Assembly: GCA_028274465.1 (NCBI GenBank)
Contig: CM051458.1
Location: 80,310,085 to 80,374,084, forward strand
Direction of reading: 5' to 3'
DNA: 64,000 bases
DNA from: Plantago ovata
Taxonomy: Eukaryota; Streptophyta; Magnoliopsida; Lamiales; Plantaginaceae
The position numbers were made by a program, and so were the translations under genes. This document shows, one piece after another, positions 21,461 to 33,914 of the stretch (positions are counted from its first letter, which is position 1; every line of letters begins with the position of its first letter). The notes under the pieces were generated by a model that was given only the letters and a program-made list of their open reading frames with translations, searched no databases and was not told the DNA's origin.

Positions 21461-24400
21461 TTAGATGGACTTTAATCCCATCCCAATCGCCGACTTACTC
21501 ACTAAGTCCCTAGCCAATCCCTTCGTCAAGTGATCAGCCAAGTTTTGTTGCGACCGAACAAACTCAATGGATATCACCCCATTCATGATTAACTCCCTAA
21601 TCATACTATGTCTAACACCCAAGTGTCTAGACTTGCCATTGTAAATTTGACTATAAGCTCTAGCCAAGGTGGCAACACTATCACAACGGATAGAAATAGG
21701 TGATATCGGTTTAGGCCACAAAGGAATCTCATACACTAAGTTCCTTAGCCATTCTGCTTCTTTACCAGCGGCGGCTAAGGCCACAAATTCAGATTCCATT
21801 GTGGAGTCAGTTATACATGTTTGCTTCTTGGAAGCCTATGAAATGGCACCTCCACCAAGCAAAAACACCCATCCACTTGTAGAGGATTTGTCATCATTAT
21901 TTATCCAACTAGCATCCGTATAACCTTCTAACACCGAAGGAAATCCCACATATGACAAACCAAGATTCATAGTACCTTTCAAGTACTTGAATACCCTTGT
22001 TATTGCATGCCAATGGTGTCTACTAGGATTGCTAGTAAATCTGCTCAATTTACCAACCGCATAAGCAATATCCGGTCTAGTGCTCGTCATAGCATACATC
22101 AAACAGCCTATGGCTCTTGAGTATTCTAGCTGATCCACAGGTTTACCTTTATGTGGCATGAGCTTTTCTTCAGGATTGAAGGGAGTACTTACCGGAGAAC
22201 AATCTTCAAGATTGAATTTCTTGAGTATTTTCTCAATGTAATGAGATTGCGTAATAGCAATTCCTCTATTCTCCCGTTTAATCTTGATACCAAGAATAAC
22301 GTATGCTTCTCCCATATCCTTCATAGAGAACTTTGATGACAGAAATTTCTTTGTTCTATCTACCTGATTTTGGTCAGTACCAAATATCAACATGTCATCC
22401 ACATATAGACAAATGATTACACCTTTTCCAGATGCATCGAATTTGCTATATACACATTTGTCCGCTTGGTTCAGAATGAAACCATTAGACAAAAGAACTT
22501 CATCAAATTTTTGATGCCACTGTTTTGGTGCTTGTTTCAGCCCATACAATGACTTAACTAGTTTACACACTTTATTCTCTTGTCCAGGCATTACAAATCC
22601 TTCCGGTTGCTTCATATACACTTCTTCTTCCAAATCACCATTAAGAAATGCTGTTTTGACATCCATTTGATGGATTACTAGATTGTGAATCGCCGCCAAG
22701 GCAATTAGCAATCTGATAGTAGTGATACGAGCAACAGGAGCATAGGTATCGAAGTAATCGATTCCTTCCCTTTGTCTAAAGCCTTGGACAACCATGCCGA
22801 GCCTTAAATTTGTCAATTGTACCATCGACTTTCATCTTCTTCTTGAAGATCCATTTGCAGCCTAGTGGTTTACAACCTGGTGGTAAATCAGACAAGATCC
22901 AAGTATTGTTTTCCATGATAGAGCCAATCTCATCATTAATTGCTTCTTTCCAGAAGGCAGAATCTCGAGATTTAATAGCTTCATCATATGTCCTTGGATC
23001 CTCCTCAATACTGTAACAGTACGAGTATTGTGATTCAATCTGATCCCTTGATCCTTCAACTAAGTAGAGTTGAAAATCAGAACCATAAGATTTAGGTTTC
23101 CTAACTCTTTTGCTTCTACGAGGTTCAGGAGTCTCATTTGGTACATCATTCGAATGATCATCTTGTAGATTATCATCCGAATTTGGTATAGCATACTTTG
23201 GTCTAGGTATTGAAGAGAAACGATTCTCATCAAAGATAGCATCTCTTGATTCTATAATTGTGTTAATAGAAACAAAACTATTAGGTTCTATGACATAAAA
23301 CCTATATGCCTTGGAATGCTCAGCATATCCAACAAAGATGCAATCAATACCTTTTTCGCCCAAAGTTTTCCTCTTAGGGTCCGGGAGTCTAACCACGGCC
23401 CTACAACCCCAAACTCGCAAAAATGTCAAGTTAGGTCGTTTCTTGTACCAAAGTTCATATGGGGTAGTCTTGTTCCTTTTGTTAGGAACCCTATTTAACA
23501 AATAGCAAGCCGTTAACATGGCTTCTCCCCAAAATTCCTCACTTAAACCAGAATAAGATAACATGGCATTCACCATTTCCTTAAGAGCTCTATTTTTCCT
23601 TTTTGCTACACCATTTTGTTGTGGTGTATAAGGAGCCGTAGTTTCATGAATAATTCCTATGGATTGGAAAAATACAGGATCATAATATTCACCACCTCTA
23701 TCTGTGCGTAAGGTCTTAATCAAGCCATTTTGTTGCAATTCAACCTCAGTTTTATAAATTTTGAATTTATCTAAGGCTTCATCCTTTGAATGCAACATAT
23801 AAACATAACAGAATCTAGAGGCATCATCTATGAAAGTAACAACATACTTCTTGTTTCCTAATGATGGAGTAGCATGCAAATCACATAGATCACTATGAAT
23901 TAATTCAAGTATGACAGATTTTCTCATTATACTCTTAAAAGGTTTTCTAGTGATCTTAGTTAACATGCAAGTATTACATTTGCCTACATTTCCATCAATC
24001 TTAGGAATCAAGTCATCTTTAGACATTTCAAGCATTCTTTTATAATGTACATGTCCTAGACGAGCATGCCATAAAGATGAATCAATCAAATTCGAAGAAG
24101 ACATAGAAGACATAAATACAGAACTAGAATCATGCGAAATACCATTAAGATTCAACATAAACATTCCATTATTATAATAACCGGATCCAATGTACAAACC
24201 ACACTTCGATAAGGTAAACTTATCAGATTCTAACACTTGCTTGTAACCAAGCTTATTTAATACAGGGCCTGAAATCAGGTTCTTTCTTAACTTAGGAACA
24301 TAAAGAACATTATACAAAGTAATTGTCTTTCCAGAACTAAATTCTAACTCCACGTCTCCTTTGCCTTCCACGGGGGCGAAGTGATCATCTCCCATATAGA

Positions 24401-24791
24401 GGACAGAACCGTCATCTACTGGTACAAGTCTCTTGAACCAGACACGATCCTTGCAAACGTGAGTTGTGGCGCCAGAATCAATCCACCACGCGATAGCATC
24501 ATCCTGCACATAGTATGCCTCAGAAATAAGCGAAACTGAATATTCAATCAAACTATTCATATCACTATTTAAATTCTGACCTTGGTTATGGGATTGGTCC
24601 GTTGGACCCTTTCCCGAACCACTTGCGTTCGCGTTGTTGTCTTGCTTCTTGCCAGATCGACAATCCTTTTTGAAGTGGCCAGGTTTTCCACATTTCCAAC
24701 ATTCTAATTTCGGTTTCTTGTTAGAACCGGAACCTTTGTTGTCATTCCTAGCAAGCCAACAAACTATTTTCGCATCTGAAGCATGGCACAT
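21461..24791 (-). pseudogene. Copia gag-end/pol polyprotein, broken in at least two places
   Basis: Frame 1 (22776-24791) has the CCHC knuckle CWKCGKPGHFKKDC, protease WWIDSGATTHVC, the gag-pre-integrase HARLGHVHYKRM zinc motif, and integrase core blocks (HSDLCD, FIDDASRF, QQNGVAKRKNRALKE). Frame 2 (21836-22825) has the RT, with GFRQREGIDYFDTYAPVA, MDVKTAFLNGDLEEEVYM and the catalytic LYVDDMLIFG, then the first RNase H block TDASW. Frame 3 (21461-21799) holds the RNase H end (MESEFVALAAAGKEAEWL, RCDSVATLA, LADHLTKGL). A frameshift near 22800 breaks the start of RT. A TAG replaces the usual Trp codon after GGGAIS near 21835. Proteins are therefore not made intact. Confidence 0.93.
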
Positions 24792-26050
24792 AATTTATAA
24801 TCCGTGAGCCTTCCAGGACATTACCGAAGGTAAAGTCCTCTAGTACCAGTAGTAATTTTTGTTATGGCTTAATTATCTATATATCTATCAACATTTGTTT
24901 GCTTATTGTTGCATTTTTGCTTGTGTAGATTAGAGTCGGCTTTCCTGATAGGTGGTAGTCCAGTTGGGTTCAAGATATGGCATTATATGTATGAGACAAG
25001 GTGCTTTGCTTTATTTCCTCATGAAGTGATCATGTAATGTAGTCATTGATATGGTTATCAAGAAAACTACATAGTCAGGTTCTCGTGATTACTCCGTTTG
25101 CTTAATTGTCATCGTGGATGTTTTGTAACTTGTTGATGAACTTCTTCATATCAGTGTGCTGGAAAGAAGTATGTTTTGTTTTTGTAATGCCCTCCTGTAA
25201 ACGAAGAGAGCCCTACCTTGTTCAGTACGTACTAAACTTATTATGTAATGTGTGTGATATTTGCGATATATTTTACGAATATATGGTGATGCATAGAGAA
25301 AATGGATAAGTGAGATTTGCGAGATCCTTTTTTTTTTGGTAATGAGATCTTTTTCGAATATATGGCCACACATAGAAAATGGAGAAAAAGAAAACCCTAA
25401 TGGAGGGGGTGATATTTTGAAATGGTTGTGTTGACAGAGTATATATATTGTTAACAACCATAATTTTTTTGGTACACTTTCTGATGGAAGTGTAGTGTTG
25501 GTAACATGTTAATAATTACGGACACCATGGTGCACCAATTCTAATAATTAAATTAATGCCAAATTCTGTTCATAGACGGTTTATTTAATAGATGAAAAGA
25601 AATGGATAAATATAAAAGTTATTTATAAAACATGGGGAGTTTATTTTATAACATAAGTTTATTATATAAAATAGGTATAATTTTATTAATATTATAGTAT
25701 TATGTATGTCGATCTATGTTTAAATCAAATATAAACTGTATCTCACAAAACTAATTAGTAAACTAATGTGTTTTCTCTCTTCTGTGCACATGAAATGTAT
25801 TCCACATATATTGGATGTTATTACCAACTGAACTGGAGGAAAAGAGAACTAGCTCTTTTTTTTAATTCCTTCCTACAAGAACCTTGTGCTTCTTATTTTT
25901 CTCCTCTAAGAGATACCTAACGTTTAGACAAAAAAACAATCACATATATAATCAGAAATGATGTGATCGATGAAATGAACTAACTTGAAGCTTTATGCAA
26001 GCATCATATTAACCATAATACTGCAAAAACCAATGATATAAATGAAGTAT
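24792..26050. other. Flank of the copia element; possible 3' remnant of the F-box locus
   Basis: Short exon-like pieces (an open stretch ending CCGAAG/GTAAAG near 24830, and an acceptor TGTGTAG near 24930 followed by ten codons and a stop) could be 3' exons of the interrupted F-box gene. They are too short to prove. The rest is AT-rich with no gene. Confidence 0.3.
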
Positions 26051-26058
26051 GTGGTAGC

Positions 26059-26531
26059 CTAAACAACAGGAACTGTTAGCGCTTCAGACTCTGCTTTCTT
26101 GACACCTTGAACAACAGCAAGAATTTTTGAAGACTTATTCCCCGCGGCTTGTTTCTCAACACTGGTAAGAAGTTCGACCAGACTGTTTCTGTAATCCGTG
26201 TACAATTTCTCCTGTCGCTGCAACTCTCGAGCAAGTTCTCTGATTTTCTTTTCCTTGTCCGCCGCCTATGAACATATATAAAGGCATGCATGAACAACAA
26301 AAGTTAATCTGACTGCGAAGACAAAAAAAAAAACAGCTGGCATGGCGGCATGGAAATGCAAAGAAAGCCATATATATATATATACCGCTTTAGGGGATAG
26401 TTGACCACTGTTTTGCTTGGCATCCTTGTCCGAATCGGATCCCATGCCCACAGATGGTTGTTGAACTTCAGTTTTCCCAGATTCCTCTATCTTATCAAAT
26501 TGCTCCTTCTCAGGGTTACCAGAGTTCCACA
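26059..26531 (-). pseudogene. FAR1-related paralogue lacking the FAR1 domain (two exons seen)
   Basis: Exon B (26059-26265, 68 codons plus stop) reads AADKEKKIRELARELQRQ and aligns residue by residue with the terminal coiled-coil exon of the FAR1-related gene at 11285-11488. The shared C-terminal pattern is KKAESEALT versus KKAEAEALT. Exon A (26386-26531) ends at a GT donor in phase 0 and encodes QQPSVGMGSDSDKDAKQ. This matches the start of the FAR1 domain (VGMEFDSEDDARR) but then jumps to QNSGQLSPKA. The ~100 residues holding the zinc ligands and the HNH-type end are gone. Splice sites and frame are intact, so a short coiled-coil protein could still be made. Whether it is a pseudogene or a truncated regulator cannot be told from sequence. 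No initiator exon was found. Confidence 0.7.
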
Positions 26532-26599
26532 CTATAAAACAAAAGAAAAACATACAATTTTGTATCATTAATGATACAAAATTGTAAGAAGCACGAGAT

Positions 26600-28876
26600 T
26601 AAATAAAATAAATTAGAAACCATTATGGATCCATATTTTTATTAACATGCAAATAAATGAAGAACCATTTATTTAACAAAGAAAATTCTTACTTGTAATA
26701 TGTGAAGAGAAAAGCTAGAAATGTTTTGCTGTGTTTGAAACAAATTAAACATGGAATGAAAAAGGGTGAATTTTGTTGAGCAATTTATCCTTCCATTATT
26801 TTGAAGTTGAAATCCGTAGAGTATGCTTACCCACTAATGATTCTAACGTCTATTCTTATTATGGTTTTCTGTTCTAATGTAATGGAACTTTTTTTGGCAC
26901 ATTAAAGAAAGAAAAATATTGTTATGCTACTTCTATTATGTCAAATTGCAAAATTTGTATATGTGGTAGCAAAATGGTTAGTTGAAACACCTTGTATGTA
27001 ACTAAGATATTATGGTTTCAATTCTCCATGTTAGGTGATTTGTATTCTCTCTCAATATAGATCTAGAAGGTTATACGTAGAAAGAGAACATATGCCATAG
27101 AGTTGTTTAATTATATATTTTGGTACGATTGTAATATCTAAATTTGTTTGCAAAGAATTGGATACATTGGACAATGAGTTTTTTCTGTTTTGCCTTTATT
27201 ATTGCACCACTACTTTTAAGGGTATATTTGATTCGTATGAAAAATAAATCTGAACTGAATAACTTAATAAATTTAATAAATTTAAACTGAAGTGAAGTGA
27301 ACTTAATAAATTTGAGCTTCATAAATTTGTACTGAATTGAACTAAACTTAATAAATTTAAATTGAACTGAACTTAGTAAATAAATATGAACTGAATTAAT
27401 AAATTGAACTGAACTGAACTTATTGAACCTAAACTGAACATTCATGCCCATCCTTAGAGAGAAACCCCATAGGGGACTCCTTCCGCACAACAACACCAAC
27501 TTTGGATCAGATTTCAACCAAAGTATCACACACAAGGTTGTGCCTGAAATTCACACCCACCTAACTGGAACAGTGAACAACGTGGTCATCCCACTGGTCC
27601 ATCCGGTGCACATTACAACTCGAACAAAAGGGTACCTTCAGAGAACAAAGGGACCGCAAGCCCGATAACCCAGCACAACACAGAACTGTCGTGGGTTCCT
27701 CCGCTGTCCCAAACCATCAATAGGAATGGTGAACAAGAAATCATGTGCGTGCGGGGCACTACGAATGCAACTGAGTAAAGCAACAAGGCGCTGACTTAAG
27801 TACCGTGACTCAAGACGTGCCTCGATGACACTAAAATAGCACTTTACCAAAGTCTTCATCAACTGGGTAACAAAGAAGACATCAACCTTGCAGAAGGTCG
27901 TAATACATCAAGATCATACTGAAAGAAGGACCATAATTAGAGACACACCTAACCGATTCGTTTTCATTGAAACCTATGAACCGCAACTGAAACCATAATC
28001 ATCGATTTCGGTTGTGGTTCAAAATCATGAACCGCACGGTTTTAATTTGAAGCATAAAAAAAAAAAGAAAGAACAAAATAATAAATTAGGCCTGAAAATA
28101 AAAGATTTTTTCTTTTCATTAAAATGAAAATTGGAGGAGCTTTTGAATACCTCATTTTGAAATGGAAACTTTTCTTGAGATGGATAAGGCGTGAACAACT
28201 CTAAAGACTAAATTAGTATTGTCCTTCAACACCGCCACAAATCGGCGGTTCATTCGATTCATGAAACCAAGATGAACCGCACGCTTCATCTCGGTCATGG
28301 GAAGTATGAACCGTAACCAAAATTTGAACCGGCAATTTCGATTCGAAAATCATAACCATCAATTCGGTTTGATTCTGGTTCGGTTCACAGTTCACGATTG
28401 GTTTTGGTCGGGTCTAATAGGAGATAATACCAAACTTTGACAGAATCTTATCCTGCAGAGTGCTAAGCTGTAAGCGAGAGGCGAGGAATGTGTACCGCAT
28501 AATATCATCAGCACCACAAGATACCAACACCGCCCAATCTGATAGAAGAGTGGCAAGCCGTCACTGCTAATCCCCAAAACCCGACCTAGAACTATTAACA
28601 ATAAGTAAAATAAGTAAAACAACTGAACTAAACTTAATAAATATGAACCGAACTAGAATGAACTTAATATATCTGAATTAAAGTAAACTTAATATATCTG
28701 AACTGAATTGAATTGAAGTTAATAAATCTGAACTGGACTGAAATTAAGGTGAAATGAACAAGGGCTAAATCGATCAATACTATCGAGCATGACCATGCAC
28801 ACACCTATCCTTTTGATGAAACTTTAGTATTCATCGGTTGCATCACGACTTAGGACGAATCTGCAACACATCCCAA
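26600..28876. repeat. Intergenic DNA with GAACTGAACTTAATAAAT and GAACCG-type repeats
   Basis: Two fields of a loose CTGAACTTAATAAATTTGAA repeat lie at 27245-27440 and 28625-28755; a relative is at 60775-60910. Between them, 27950-28400 has repeated GGTTCGGTT / AACCGCA words. The frames at 27444-27862 and 28392-28622 show no known domain. No gene is supported. Confidence 0.6.
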
Positions 28877-29202
28877 CACTACAAGAATTATGACATATAA
28901 CGACGAAATTTAGCGACGGATCGATCCGTCTCTATTTAGCGACGGATCGATAATAAATAGCGACGGATAAAACAAATTCGTCGTAGAGCGCGTTTAGAGC
29001 GGGTAAGTTTTGCGACGGATGATCCGTCGCTAAATTTGCGACGGGATGACTAATCCGTCGCAAGCGTCGTTGACCGAAAAGAAAAAGAAAAAATGTTTTT
29101 GAAAAAATAGCAACGGATGACGTCATCCGTCGCAATACTCTGCGACAGATGACTGATCCGTCGCTAAATTTGCGACCAATGACTTCATTCGTCGCTAAAC
29201 AT
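28877..29202. mobile_element. Left end of a CACTA-type transposon, interrupted
   Basis: It begins CACTACAAGAATTATGACA, the classic CACTA/EnSpm terminus, and is followed by many GCGACGGAT(C/G)ATCCGTCGC palindromic subterminal words to 29200. A second CACTA-type element starts at 29203 directly after it. The right end of this first element was not found downstream of 33144, so it may be truncated or reach further than I can trace. Confidence 0.7.
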
Positions 29203-32200
29203 CACTACAACAGATGAGGGCTTTTACCACGCTTTTAAAGCGTGGTATATAGCAAAAAAGCGTGGTAAAAAGTATATACCACGCTTTTAAAGCGTGGCAA
29301 TGCCGTGGTATAAAAGACCGTGGTAAAAGAAATAGGCACGAAACGCCCATTGTATAAAGTCTTTTCCACGCATGAAATCCGTGGTATATAGTCAGAAGCG
29401 TGGTATATGCTATATACCACCCTTTTTAAGCGTGGTATAAAACCTGCCCAGAAACAAAAAAAAAAAAGAAAAAAAAAAGACTATCAATCACACAAATTTA
29501 TGAAGGATTCAAACATTTGACATAATAATGGTTCTTTTATATCCAAAGTACTACAACTGTTACAAATTTTTTCCAGATTCCATCACCACTCAAATCACAA
29601 AAATCATGATAATTCACAAATTTTCACTAAAAAAGGATAGCAAATCTTTCTAGTTCTGATCTGAGTGTCTCTGCCAGATTCTCTTCCTTCATTCTGCTTC
29701 TGTTCAGTTTGTTCTTGTCAATAATTAGCCACCACCACCACGAAAATCTCCAGTTGCTTTTGCAATTGTCTAGAACCACAAATACACATATTATTGGCTC
29801 CATGCACTAATGTGAATGAACCATAATAACATGGAGAACATATATAGAAAGGTAATGAAACATTCATAGCAGCAGTGTTGCATATAAAACATGTACCTTG
29901 TTATTTAACACGGGGAGTTATTTTGGTAGCAGTCAACATAAAATGATTCCCAGTAACCATCTGCGTTCTCTCATCCAATCACATGGTAACACAAACTGCA
30001 AATTCCAATACATCATTTTATCAACAATCAGTGCAAAGTTCCTGTTGCAGTCAGTTAATAGCCTTTTAAACTAGAGGAATGTGCCCTTACCGGAAAAGCA
30101 CGATGATGCAGAGTTAAGAGACGCACACATTCGACACTCTTAAGGCCAAGTCCTCGAATGCTCAATAGATAATCCCTACAAGAAATCACAGCCTTTAATA
30201 TTGCATGTATTATGATTTGACCTGATCAACTTTGAAAAGAAAAGCTACTTGCTTTGTCTGGTTGAACGAAAATCATTTAGTGTACGTAGATGCTTACGGC
30301 TTAAGGATGGATGCCACAAGAAGCTGCACAGATATCACAAGGATATCTTTGATGACCTGAAAAATACGAAGCTCAAGTAGGTAACATATGTAAATACGCA
30401 ATGGATGAAATATACAGAGCATAGATGAAATATTAAGTATGCTCAATTGTAAACGGTATAAGTGCATTTTGGCAAATGCTTCATGCCAAGATCACCTCTA
30501 GAGGTGCTTTAGTATAACTTTTTTCTGACTTTTAGCTTTGTCAAAAAACTGTTTGCACAGACTACTTCACAAAATATACAAGTAACAGTCACAAACATGC
30601 CATCAACAACTCAAAACAAAAGATGCCAAAGCATGCAACTAGTTCTAAAGTAGAAAACTCACATGAAGGTTCAAGAACATAGTGAATAATTGCTGCAGCG
30701 ATTGTGCTCATGTAGATACTTCATTCCCCTGCAAGATCAAATTTGAGACATGTGACTTTCTACTATCAAAGAGATTGATTATTTGATTTACAATCTAGAA
30801 GGTTTGAAAATTAAATGATATGACTGCACATGAAGATACAAAAATTCTGAAACAATTTTCTAGTCCAATACTAACCTTTGCACTTAGAAACAAGCACCAT
30901 AAATGTTGTGTTTGGTCAACATAAGAATCTATATGTATACTAGAGAAGGTATAATGACTCCTACAACCTATATCCACCACTTACCCCGTTACATTTATCA
31001 TGCAAAGAGTTCTCCTCCACCATTCTTAAAAGGAGCAGAGTGGACTGGATAAAGAATTTGAAAAACTATGTTTCTCATAGAGTCATAGGCACACAACTTA
31101 AGAACTAAAGGTAGAGGAAATGAACAACTGAAACAAATTTAAAAGCAACCATCAAACAGCTCAAAAGGCCATGCCATTTACAAGTGATCCAAAAACCAAT
31201 AGGAATAGTCAAGTTAAGACGAAAAAAGATTGTCTAAAATAAAGAGCTCATTACACTTGGCAAAGCTAATAGCCTAATATATGACTAAACTACAGGGAAG
31301 CAGCAAACCATCATACTATATGGACAATATATAGAAGTGAACTGATGAAAATCATAACAAGCCTAGTAAATGTAGAAGTGAACTGACCGTTAAATAATCT
31401 TCATGCCTAAATACATTATACCATAGCTGAAGATTTCAATTCCGACTTGCTACCGCCTCATCTCCATATTCAATTATTCACCAGCCTTGGCTTCTCCAAC
31501 CATGGGCCTGAGTAAAGTTAAAACCGGCTTTGGCCTGCAATTATTATAATATACAGTTCAACACCAATCCCCAAATAAAAGACACTCAATGATTTTACAT
31601 AACTTAACTCAGAGATAAAAGCATAATATATTCCATTAGCCGTGTTCACTTGATGAAAACTAGAAATACTCCCGTTTTTAATTTCACCTATATTTCAGAA
31701 AATCAAGAAACAAGAAAAAATTGGAGGCACATCGAAAAGCTTACTAAACTCAGAGTATGTTCCTTTCTAATATCCAACAATTGCATATAGAAGTAAAATC
31801 TTATTGCATTTGCAGTGAGCTGTCACTAACCCATATGAGAAACAACTTGCTTTCCCTTTCCACCAGTAATGCCGCTCAAAACACTTCAATGTTGTGCCTA
31901 AATTAAGATGTTAGAATCAACAGCAGCCATCAAACTAAGAGAAGAATAACATCTGATGCAAAAACTAACAAATACATGGACTGTTTTTATTGAAATTTGG
32001 TTCACTGAATCTCTGGTGGGAGAACTACTATACAACAAAAATTCAAAAACTAAGTGCAAGATGGGCTCTTAAAAACTGTTCCATAGGTACTACAAACAGT
32101 AATAGTCCAGCCTCTTAAGAAAGAGTTCTTACCAAAAACAGCCCCTTGCGGTATCTATAAGCCCATCTTCAGCTGCCAAGCTATTTCCAGGAACCTGGAA

Positions 32201-33144
32201 TAGTGTTGTATTATTAGTATAATATGATTTTATCAGCAACTCAAACTGGGTGCAAGCATTAAGATCTCGAAGATTGGTGTTTAGAGGACTCCACTTGTCT
32301 ACCCTGCTTCATTTCAAACATTGAGTTTGTAGACAAATTACGTGCAAGCATTAATATGTCAAAACTTGGTTCACTAAAAGCAGCCCAAACTTCAACAATC
32401 CAGTTTTAGAACATGAAGTTTCAAACAAAATCATCAATTAGCAACTCTGACATATGTGACCACAATTCCAGAGCTCATGCATAACAAGCTCACAATCAAC
32501 AACTTCAAATATGAGATCATCAATCAACAATTAACAATTTCAACATAGATATGATGAGCGCAATTAAGCAAATTGACAACACATTTGACATTTTTCATAG
32601 CCATTACAGTGAAATGGATTCAGAACAAATGATCCAGGGGTCAGGATCGAACTCCTACATTCTATCAGGTGAGTTTTCACGAATGAATACTAGTTATCAC
32701 CATTAGTGACTAGAAATCGAAGAAAAGTTACCTCATTATTGCCGGTGTCAATCTCAACCTAGAAATTAGGGATCCTCGATTTCGATGTTGAATCGCAACC
32801 AATTGTCGGTTCCTGATTGTCGATCTGCAACTCGACGAGGAGCTAGAGATCATCCATGAGAGATGCACAGGTCTTCGAGCTTGTTCTCCGCCATGAAGAA
32901 CATTGGAGAATGCGATTGGAGAGAATCATAGAAGAAATAAAACGGGAGTAATCTGACCTAATTTTGGGTCAGTATGCTTGAAGGTGATGATATAAAGTGT
33001 AATTTGCTCAAAGACCCAAAACAGTTTGTAAATTGCTAATATGGCACCGAGTTTCATTTTGTCAGTTTAAATACTACGGATCGGAAGCGTTGTATATGAC
33101 ATGGAAAGCGTGGTAAATATAAGCGTAGTGTAAATTGTTGTAGT
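29203..33144. mobile_element. Non-autonomous CACTA-type element, about 3.9 kb
   Basis: The left terminus CACTACAACAGATGAGGGCT matches the right terminus, which reads ACTACAACAATTTACACTACGC in reverse. CAT flanks both sides (29200-29202 and 33145-33147) as a 3-bp target duplication if the last terminal base was lost. Subterminal regions (29228-29445 and about 33060-33130) carry repeated ACCACGCTTTTAAAGCGTGGT and AAGCGTGGTA words in both orientations, as expected for transposase binding sites. The interior has no transposase ORF but includes exon-like and leader-like sequence on the minus strand (32740-32960). Confidence 0.82.
32740..32960 (-). other. Gene-5'-end-like sequence inside the CACTA element
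   Basis: On the minus strand a T-rich leader with TTTTATTTCTTC is followed by a short 14-codon frame (MAENKLEDLCISHG). A GT donor follows near 32730 (AATGAG/GTAACT). More splice-like junctions occur further left in the element. This resembles the 5' end of a spliced transcript, coding or noncoding, that the transposon carries. No long ORF follows. Confidence 0.3.
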
Positions 33145-33179
33145 CATTCTCAGACATTAAAACGCAAATACACACAGGG

Positions 33180-33337
33180 GCCACTCAGTCCGGCGACCGC
33201 GGCTCCTCCCTATCTTATTCATTTCTTGGTCATTTCAAGCAATCTTATAGTCATTTCGAAGCTCTTCTATCAAGGATCAAGGAACAAGGGTAGCTAGTCA
33301 ATAGTTGATTCTTTCACCATTTCTTCCGCAATCAAAG
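33180..33337 (+). other. Probable 5' UTR exon of the sterol isomerase gene
   Basis: Leader-like sequence ends at a donor AATCAAAG/GTATTA at 33337. The next acceptor before the start codon is at 34557-34559 (CTGCAG), giving a 1.2-kb 5' UTR intron. The CACTA element ends only ~35 bp before this exon. Confidence 0.55.
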
Positions 33338-33751
33338 GTATTAACTTCTAACCCTAACTTGTCTAAATTTGAGTATTCTTCATTTTTTTCGATTTCATTA
33401 ATGGTATGCATTCTACTAGTATCTATTAGTATCTATTATGTTATTATGTTATGTAGCTCAAATGGGATGCATAAGTTTTGGTAGGTGAATTGATAGATGG
33501 TGAATTGATAGATTTGGGATGAATTGGGTATTTTAGGAATTGAGACTTTGATTGGGTTGAGTTGATATTTAGAGTATTGAGACTTTGTTTGGGTTGATTG
33601 GAGATCTATAGAATTTAGTTGTAGTAGATCTTGGCATGAACCATTTATCTTCGCAAGTCAAGCAGTTCAAGTTGTATTTCTTGAATTTCCTACTTTGAAA
33701 AAATATAAGGGCGATTGGTTAGCTGATTGGTTAGCTGCTTTACTTATAAAT

Positions 33752-33914
33752 AAATAATGCTCGATCCAAAGTTGAGTATGTGGAGAAGTACGAGTCAATC
33801 AACAACTCGTACCAAGAAGAGAAGAAGATGTCGATGGTCAGGTTAGAAAACCTGTACAAGGCTACGGTAGAAGAAATACAGCTGCATGATGATGTTTTCA
33901 TTGACTTGACTTAG
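33752..33914 (+). pseudogene. Unrecognised open frame of about 53 codons in the 5' UTR intron
   Basis: The frame reads NARSKVEYVEKYESINNSYQ then EEKKMSMVRLENLYKATVEE and ends FIDLT at a stop. It is charged and helical with normal-looking residue use, unlike the flanking intron. I cannot assign it; a transposon or gene fragment is likely. Confidence 0.35.

Larger units (their letters stand above)
20261..24791 (-). mobile_element. Ty1-copia retrotransposon, 5'-truncated, decayed
   Basis: In minus orientation the order is zinc knuckle, protease, integrase, reverse transcriptase, RNase H, polypurine tract and a single 3' LTR (20261-20906). The element stops abruptly near 24791, inside the end of gag. 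No 5' LTR, primer-binding site or main gag region is present to the right. The element sits directly after the F-box exon. No clear 5-bp target duplication could be matched, which fits loss of one end. Confidence 0.93.

Noticed and set aside
27107-27535. 142-codon minus-strand frame
   Set aside because: Its centre (FKFIKF-type repetition) is the CTGAACTTAATAAAT repeat translated; no known domain.
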